From: Trichoplax sp. H2 | Taxonomy: Eukaryota > Placozoa > Uniplacotomia > Trichoplacea | NCBI GenBank assembly: GCA_003344405.1 | Contig: NOWV01000078.1 | Coordinates: 186,001-250,000, forward strand | Reading direction: 5' to 3' | DNA length: 64,000 nucleotides | Shown: positions 59,102 to 64,000 of the stretch, piece after piece | Layout of the letters: the number at the start of each line of letters is the position of its first letter | Position numbering within the stretch: position 1 is the first letter of the stretch | Translations under genes and position numbers: made by a program | Notes under the pieces: model-generated | Databases searched by the model: none | What the model saw: only the letters and a program-made list of their open reading frames with translations | What the model was told of the DNA's origin: nothing

Positions 59102-59473
59102 GATAGCCTTCCTTAGTAAAACTTTCTATTTTCGTTAATAGAGAATAGATTAAAAGGTAAAGATGTTTATTTTGCTGCAATAGCTACGCACTATGTTCGA
59201 TCACAAGATATCTATGAATTGGAAGAGAAATTTATTAGCCAAGATAATATTACGGATCGTATAAATCGAGAAATTCTTCATCAATATCACCACTCAGAGA
59301 ATGACGGAGACCAAAGATTTTATGAAGGAGCTAAAGCTGTATTAATCGATCGTGACCATAACCCAAAATGGGATCCTGCCATGCTTGAAGAGGTCACTGA
59401 TGAAAATATCAACGCTCAATTTAAGCCAAGTGATGATGGAGATCTGATATTGCCCAGGCAGCAATTCTTGTAA
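59102..59473 (+). pseudogene. HIBCH: HIBCH remnant, right copy with internal deletion
   Basis: This near-identical copy begins inside the intron before exon 57675 of the left copy. It keeps LKGKDVYFAAIATHYV, then jumps after HQYH directly to SENDGDQRFYEG and ends PRQQFL with TAA at 59471-59473. The deletion removes the two middle exons and restores a continuous frame of 84 codons from 59219, so the open frame is a by-product of the deletion. No upstream exons remain on this side of the gap. It may be an allele of the left copy rather than a second locus. Confidence 0.8.
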
Positions 59474-59990
59474 ATCTCTAATACCTGTATAAATAAAATC
59501 TAGTATCATTCTTTAGTATATATCATCGACAGAGTGAATAATTTAACTTATCTACATTCGCATTACTAACATAACTGTTGTTATTCTATCTTATTATCAT
59601 CTTTTCCAAGACGTTAAGTGATAGAAGAATTTATGAATCCAGGTATAATCTGAGGCTAAATACAAGGCGTAATTGATAATGGATATACACGTATATGAAT
59701 TACTAGTCATTAAGGTTACCAATACGAGTCGTATGACTAAAACCAACCTCATACAATGTATCATTTCCATTGTACATAGCCAGTTATAACTAATAAGCGA
59801 ATTTATTCCCTATAAGAAATTCTAATGAAATTTTATTTAATATAACAGGTCTGCCAACAGATATTAATCACAGCACATTTGTTAAATGTTTTCAATAGTG
59901 ATAATACTTCAATAATCATAGATTCAAGAAGTGGAAATGTGATTATAATTTTTAATAACTGCAGCTTTAGCAATTAGCAATACTTTTATT
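59102..59990. repeat. right copy of duplication around second gap
   Basis: This matches 57628-59081 with the indels described for that entry. Sequence beyond 59990 is unique. Confidence 0.9.
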
Positions 59991-61569
59991 TACTCAAATT
60001 TATTTAATAACAAGTACTTATTCGTAGAGTGCAATAGTAATCTATCTCGACCGCCGTTTTGTCGGATGAAATGTTTGTATTGTTTAGGTTTGCTTCATAT
60101 ATTTTTATATTTTCTTACGTGGATAGACGTATACTAATTGTAAACTAGCATTAAAATCTTGAAATAGTGCTAATATTTACTAGTATACGCTTAACAGCAA
60201 ATTTTCTATATTTATCTCGAGGAAAATAATACTGCTCTCATGACGGAGGGTTCAAAGAATCTTTGGATGTGGAATCTTTAGATATTTCACAATAATTACA
60301 CCAGGGGTTTACTAGAAAGAGGAATATTTATTGTAGAGAATAAATAAGCTACAGCGTGGCAGTTACAGGTAGATCAGCGGATAATCTGTCGTGAAGTAAA
60401 GAGTGTAGATACTAACACTTACAAGTGCAACTAACAATTCCGAGGCAGAAATCATTAGTATTTATAGATAAAGAGATAGAACAAATACAGAGAACAGGAT
60501 TGTAGAATTGGATATGGCATTTACCATAAATAGACAAAGTAATAGCAAATGATTGTATGAAATAGTGAAGACCGTAGCACCTACAGTGTAGGTGCTATGA
60601 ATAACTAAATATAACAAGCTATGTTTGAGTATTGTTGAAATCGATTGTAAAGCTATCCATACTTAAGAATATGTTAAAGACTACAGTTTTGTAACTAGCT
60701 AAATGTTTTACGATATGCGATATTGTACCATTATCGAGATATTACTTTAAAATTTACAGTCAACAATAATAATAAAATGAAGAGATTGAATAGCAAGAAT
60801 TTTGATCGAATTTACTTTAATCTGTGAGAACTCTTAGATTTTACGGCTTTAGTTTACTTAATATACTAGATGTATAATAAGTCCTGAGTATTAATTAGTA
60901 GTAGGATCATCAATTAGTGGCTTAAATCAATTAACTACTTGCATAGTATTAAAATACTATAGTATTGAAGTCGGATTATTACTAAAATGACACGTAGAAG
61001 TTAATACTATATATCTGACTATCAATTCCAAGCATTTAATGCTTTAAGTGAACATATTACGGCATTTTACATTAATTTTATCTGGCTAAGGTATTTATGA
61101 TCATTTATACGTCTGATATTCATCGTATTAATTAATAAGGAACTAAAGTCACAAATTATCAACTTTAGAGTTAGACTTCTTAGCAGTAACAAACATGCTT
61201 TAACTCGTACTGTATATTATTATTTGCTTTCTCCTATATTTAAATCATTTACTATTTACGAATGCGATAACTAATAACGAATTATAACCGCTAAAAGTTA
61301 TTTCGATACCCTTTAGCAGTTAAAGATGAAGATTTCTTCTTGTTCATTCTTTGATATCACATAGAATTACTAGTTTTCTTTAGTATTTAGATCATTCATA
61401 TCTATACATGTAGTAATTATTAGTAAATAGAATAACAGATTTCTTAGTGGATTTACTTTAGTTCCATGTGCTAAGGCAGTACTTTCTTTCGTTCTTGAAT
61501 TATTTATGTTAATTAGCAAAATTATGTCCAAAGCCATTCTATATTCCCGCTACCATTCGTAACAAGGAA
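59991..61569. other. intergenic sequence before the second GPCR
   Basis: This holds the second copy of the interspersed repeat (60243-60574). A small perfect hairpin, gcacctacag/tgtaggtgc, lies at about 60578-60597. No coding exon was recognised. The 3' UTR of the minus-strand GPCR should begin below 61570. Confidence 0.5.
60243..60574. repeat. interspersed repeat, copy 2
   Basis: Same family and orientation as 48238-48503. It is longer because of about 60 bp inserted around 60445-60540. The same internal blocks are kept. Confidence 0.8.
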
Positions 61570-63892
61570 TTAAGACCTTAATTTACCAATTTTAAAGGTA
61601 GATTTCTTACTTGACATACTTTGACATCGTACATTATCACTCGCTTTCTTTTTAAACACATCCACAACACCCGAAAATGTTTTTATTCGTGACCGAGGAG
61701 GTTCGATTTCATTTTGTGATATTTCACCAAGACTAGATACGGTAGAAACAATCGAATATGGTGAAGCAATACCATCGCTAGTTTCTCCTTCTGAATCCTC
61801 ATAAATAATATGTTTTAACTGATGGGAATAGCGTTGCTCTAATTCTAGTTTATAAATATGATTATCAAATTTAACATGATTAGCATTTTTGGCTTGACTT
61901 GCGGCATTTACTGAAGATGTTATCGTTGTTGTTGGACTGGGAGTAGTAATAGTTATTGCTGGTGAAGTAATGACAGCAGATGGATCAGATTTACCATTTT
62001 GAAATTCCAGTGCATTTCTATTAGCTGCGGTTAATTTATTAAAGGGTAATTTATCAACATCTTCGTCAGATGATACTGATGATGTTGATGGCGTAGGTTG
62101 CGATTGAGCTCGGATAGATATTCTCTTACTTTTCTTCTTGATATTACTTTGCTCTTCATCCGGCTGAAAACTAGGATTAGTGTAGGCATGTTTTTGTTGA
62201 TCATGAGATGAATAAGGTTGGCATCGGATAACTGGTTTCTGAGTGGGATTATAATTTTGTTTCTCTTGTTCTTGCTTATTACTTTCTAGATCAGTTTGAA
62301 AGCCTGGACCAGAGAAAAAATTATTATCCAGTTCATCATCGTCTAAATCATCATAAGGTTCTCTATCCAATTTTTTCTTAGCGTCCCCAGATCTATTTCC
62401 ACGTTGAAATAACGTTGCAATATCACTCATCCTTCTGGCAGTATTATTATTAACTGCTAAATTGGAGCTGATTTTGGTATTACGAACGGAGGATTTGGAT
62501 AATGCAGGCAATTTGATTTGATCTCCATGATTTTGATTACTGGGTATAAAGTGTCTAAATAAAATCAAACACGAATTAGTTATATTGAATAATTTCATGT
62601 TATTTATTGTAAAGAGTGAAAATAAGTACCCGTCTGCTGAACATTTAATATGAACTGAATTAAAACATCAAACGTGGATAAGTTATTTTAGATTGCTGAT
62701 AGATGGTAGATGCTACTTTACTACATAGAATGAAATTAAATCTCGTCCGTTTTTAAAATTCAACTTTAATACATTGCCCACGAAGTTGTCTTTAAATTGC
62801 AATAATATCCAGGTTAACTTAGCTTATAGTTTTAAATAGTATCGCATTGTAATTGGAATTGATTACGATTAATAATTGAAATAATATCTAGGTTAACTTC
62901 GCTCATAGTTTTAAATTATTTTGTATATGGAATTGATTGCTATAAATAATTAACTGAATTATAGTAAGCTCTTATCCAAGTTATGCCTTTGAATCCATCT
63001 TTCTTGTAACTGTTTCTAAACTTCCATTCTAGGATCACTAGCGTAGTGGTAATCAATCTAACTCAGCCCACACCTTTAAATATTGCGGTTATAACTAATC
63101 ATCATACTCATAACCAGTTGTCTCCATTATAGCAAGCCTTACCTAACAAATTGCGCCGGAGTTGACGGGCGAGCTGATTCTACTACGGATTCAACGATAG
63201 CTCTATCATTTATTCAAGAGAGAATATACAGGTTAATCTTGCTAGGTTTAGCAAAATAGATAGAATAAACATTAGCTGATCTTTAGATTTATTATTGTAT
63301 ATCCATTTTTGTCAATTATTCCAACTGAACATAAGAAGTACATTTATTCCCTTACTGAGATCGCCGTCTTTCTAATAATTCAACACTTATTGGTTCCTTC
63401 TTGCTAAATTTCTTATTAAAAGCATTACTGATCTGAGATGTTCATTAACATAGCCAGGATAAAAAATTTGATTAGATAACGCTTTAAATTTGTCTTATGT
63501 ATTAATTTATATGAAGAAATGGTTATAAGCAGCAAACGATGAAGAGGGAATCATCTCGTTTCCACTGCATTTGATAACACATAAATCAAAAGTTATCCTT
63601 ACATCGTTGTTTTTAAGGCAATGAACGATTAAAATGAAAAATCCCTATAGTGAAATGAAAGTACAGTAGCAATCATGTTGTCATAATATGCATTTTAATT
63701 TAATTTGATAGAATATTAAACTGCGGCAATGCCTTCAATCATTTTAGATGATGATTTCTTACCTGCAACGAAGTAAAAACCATAAAAATATAATTGATTA
63801 CGGCAGGATCTGGAACAATTTCAGTAGTACTACCTAAAATCCATCCGATATTGCAAACAAAAACCAAGATGGCTGTATCGCGTAAAGTGATA
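61570..63892 (-). CDS. second adhesion-type GPCR, 3' part (TM6, TM7 and cytoplasmic tail); continues off the right edge
   Basis: Exons on the minus strand: 63892-63763 (TM6/TM7 start: ITLRDTAILVFVCNIGWILG, YIFMVFTSLQ), 63644-63603 (TM7: GFFILIVHCLKNND), 63432-63356 (SNAFNKKFSKKEP), 63202-63143 and 62554-61570; phases agree, about 430 aa. The GWILG and NSLQ-GF-IF-HC pattern is that of class B2 receptors. Exon sizes and phases match the upstream GPCR: 130 versus 127 nt, 42 versus 42, 77 versus 77, then a 2-to-2 phase exon. The last exon alone encodes a ~328-residue disordered tail rich in Ser/Lys/Gln, with KKKSKRISI, STSSVSSDEDV and an acidic DDLDDDELDNN. It ends SMSSKKSTFKIGKLRS. The extracellular region and TM1-TM5 lie beyond 64000, so ligand-binding domains are unknown. 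Confidence 0.85.
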
Positions 63893-64000
63893 CTAGACCA
63901 TTAAAAGTGATAGAGAAAAGGATTGTTGAAATGAATACATTCAAGATCAATTTAATTATTAATTATCCACCGGGTATTAATTATTTTAATAATTTTAACA

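Noticed and set aside
59219-59473. 84-codon open frame as a novel short protein
   Set aside because: It is the tail of a HIBCH copy whose frame was joined by a deletion. A start at 59219 would be a TTG inside a former exon.

Overview
The window is about 67% A+T. Its genes are built from many short exons with canonical GT-AG introns, and the proteins are conserved animal families: microcephalin, EFR3, UCKL1, a SUN-domain protein, SECp43 and adhesion GPCRs. This points to an early-branching metazoan. A placozoan such as Trichoplax is my best guess, based on compactness and gene content; that is inference, not a database match. The sequence is a draft scaffold with two 20-N gaps. All gene models below were built by hand from splice-site phase and remembered family sequence. 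No alignment was run.

Layout. 1-1617: a 90-bp minisatellite and non-coding DNA. 1618-5300 (+): a five-exon DIPP/NUDT3-type Nudix hydrolase. 6540-11123 (-): a 13-exon microcephalin (MCPH1) with three BRCT domains. 13127-19472 (+): EFR3, about 21 exons. 20390-26319 (-): uridine-cytidine kinase-like UCKL1, 20 exons, whose first intron holds the first gap and a duplicated flank. 27525-31030 (-): a SUN-domain LINC protein. 34793-39059 (+): TRNAU1AP/SECp43. About 40637-53741 (+): an adhesion GPCR with CUB, two Ig-like domains, a hormone-receptor domain, GAIN/GPS and seven TM segments. 53780-55156 (+): a long exon with two RRM domains. 57050-59473: two decayed HIBCH copies around the second gap. 61570-63892 (-): the 3' end of a second adhesion-type GPCR that runs off the right edge.

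Relationships. The genes are not one pathway; they act in inositol-pyrophosphate turnover, DNA-damage/chromosome condensation, PI4-kinase anchoring, pyrimidine salvage, nuclear-envelope tethering, selenocysteine translation and cell-surface signalling. Two points of organisation stand out. Both intergenic spacers between divergent genes carry dense palindromic GTACAGTAC/GTACTGTAC clusters. The two GPCRs lie tail to tail and share exon lengths and phases across TM6-TM7 and the start of the tail, which indicates an inverted duplication.

The least ordinary observation is that the RRM exon has no ATG in its first ~270 codons. It opens exactly at a splice acceptor, in phase with the last well-supported exon of the upstream GPCR, and only 38 bp after that gene's apparent stop. 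Either it is an alternative cytoplasmic tail of the receptor, or it belongs to a gene whose first exon I cannot see.
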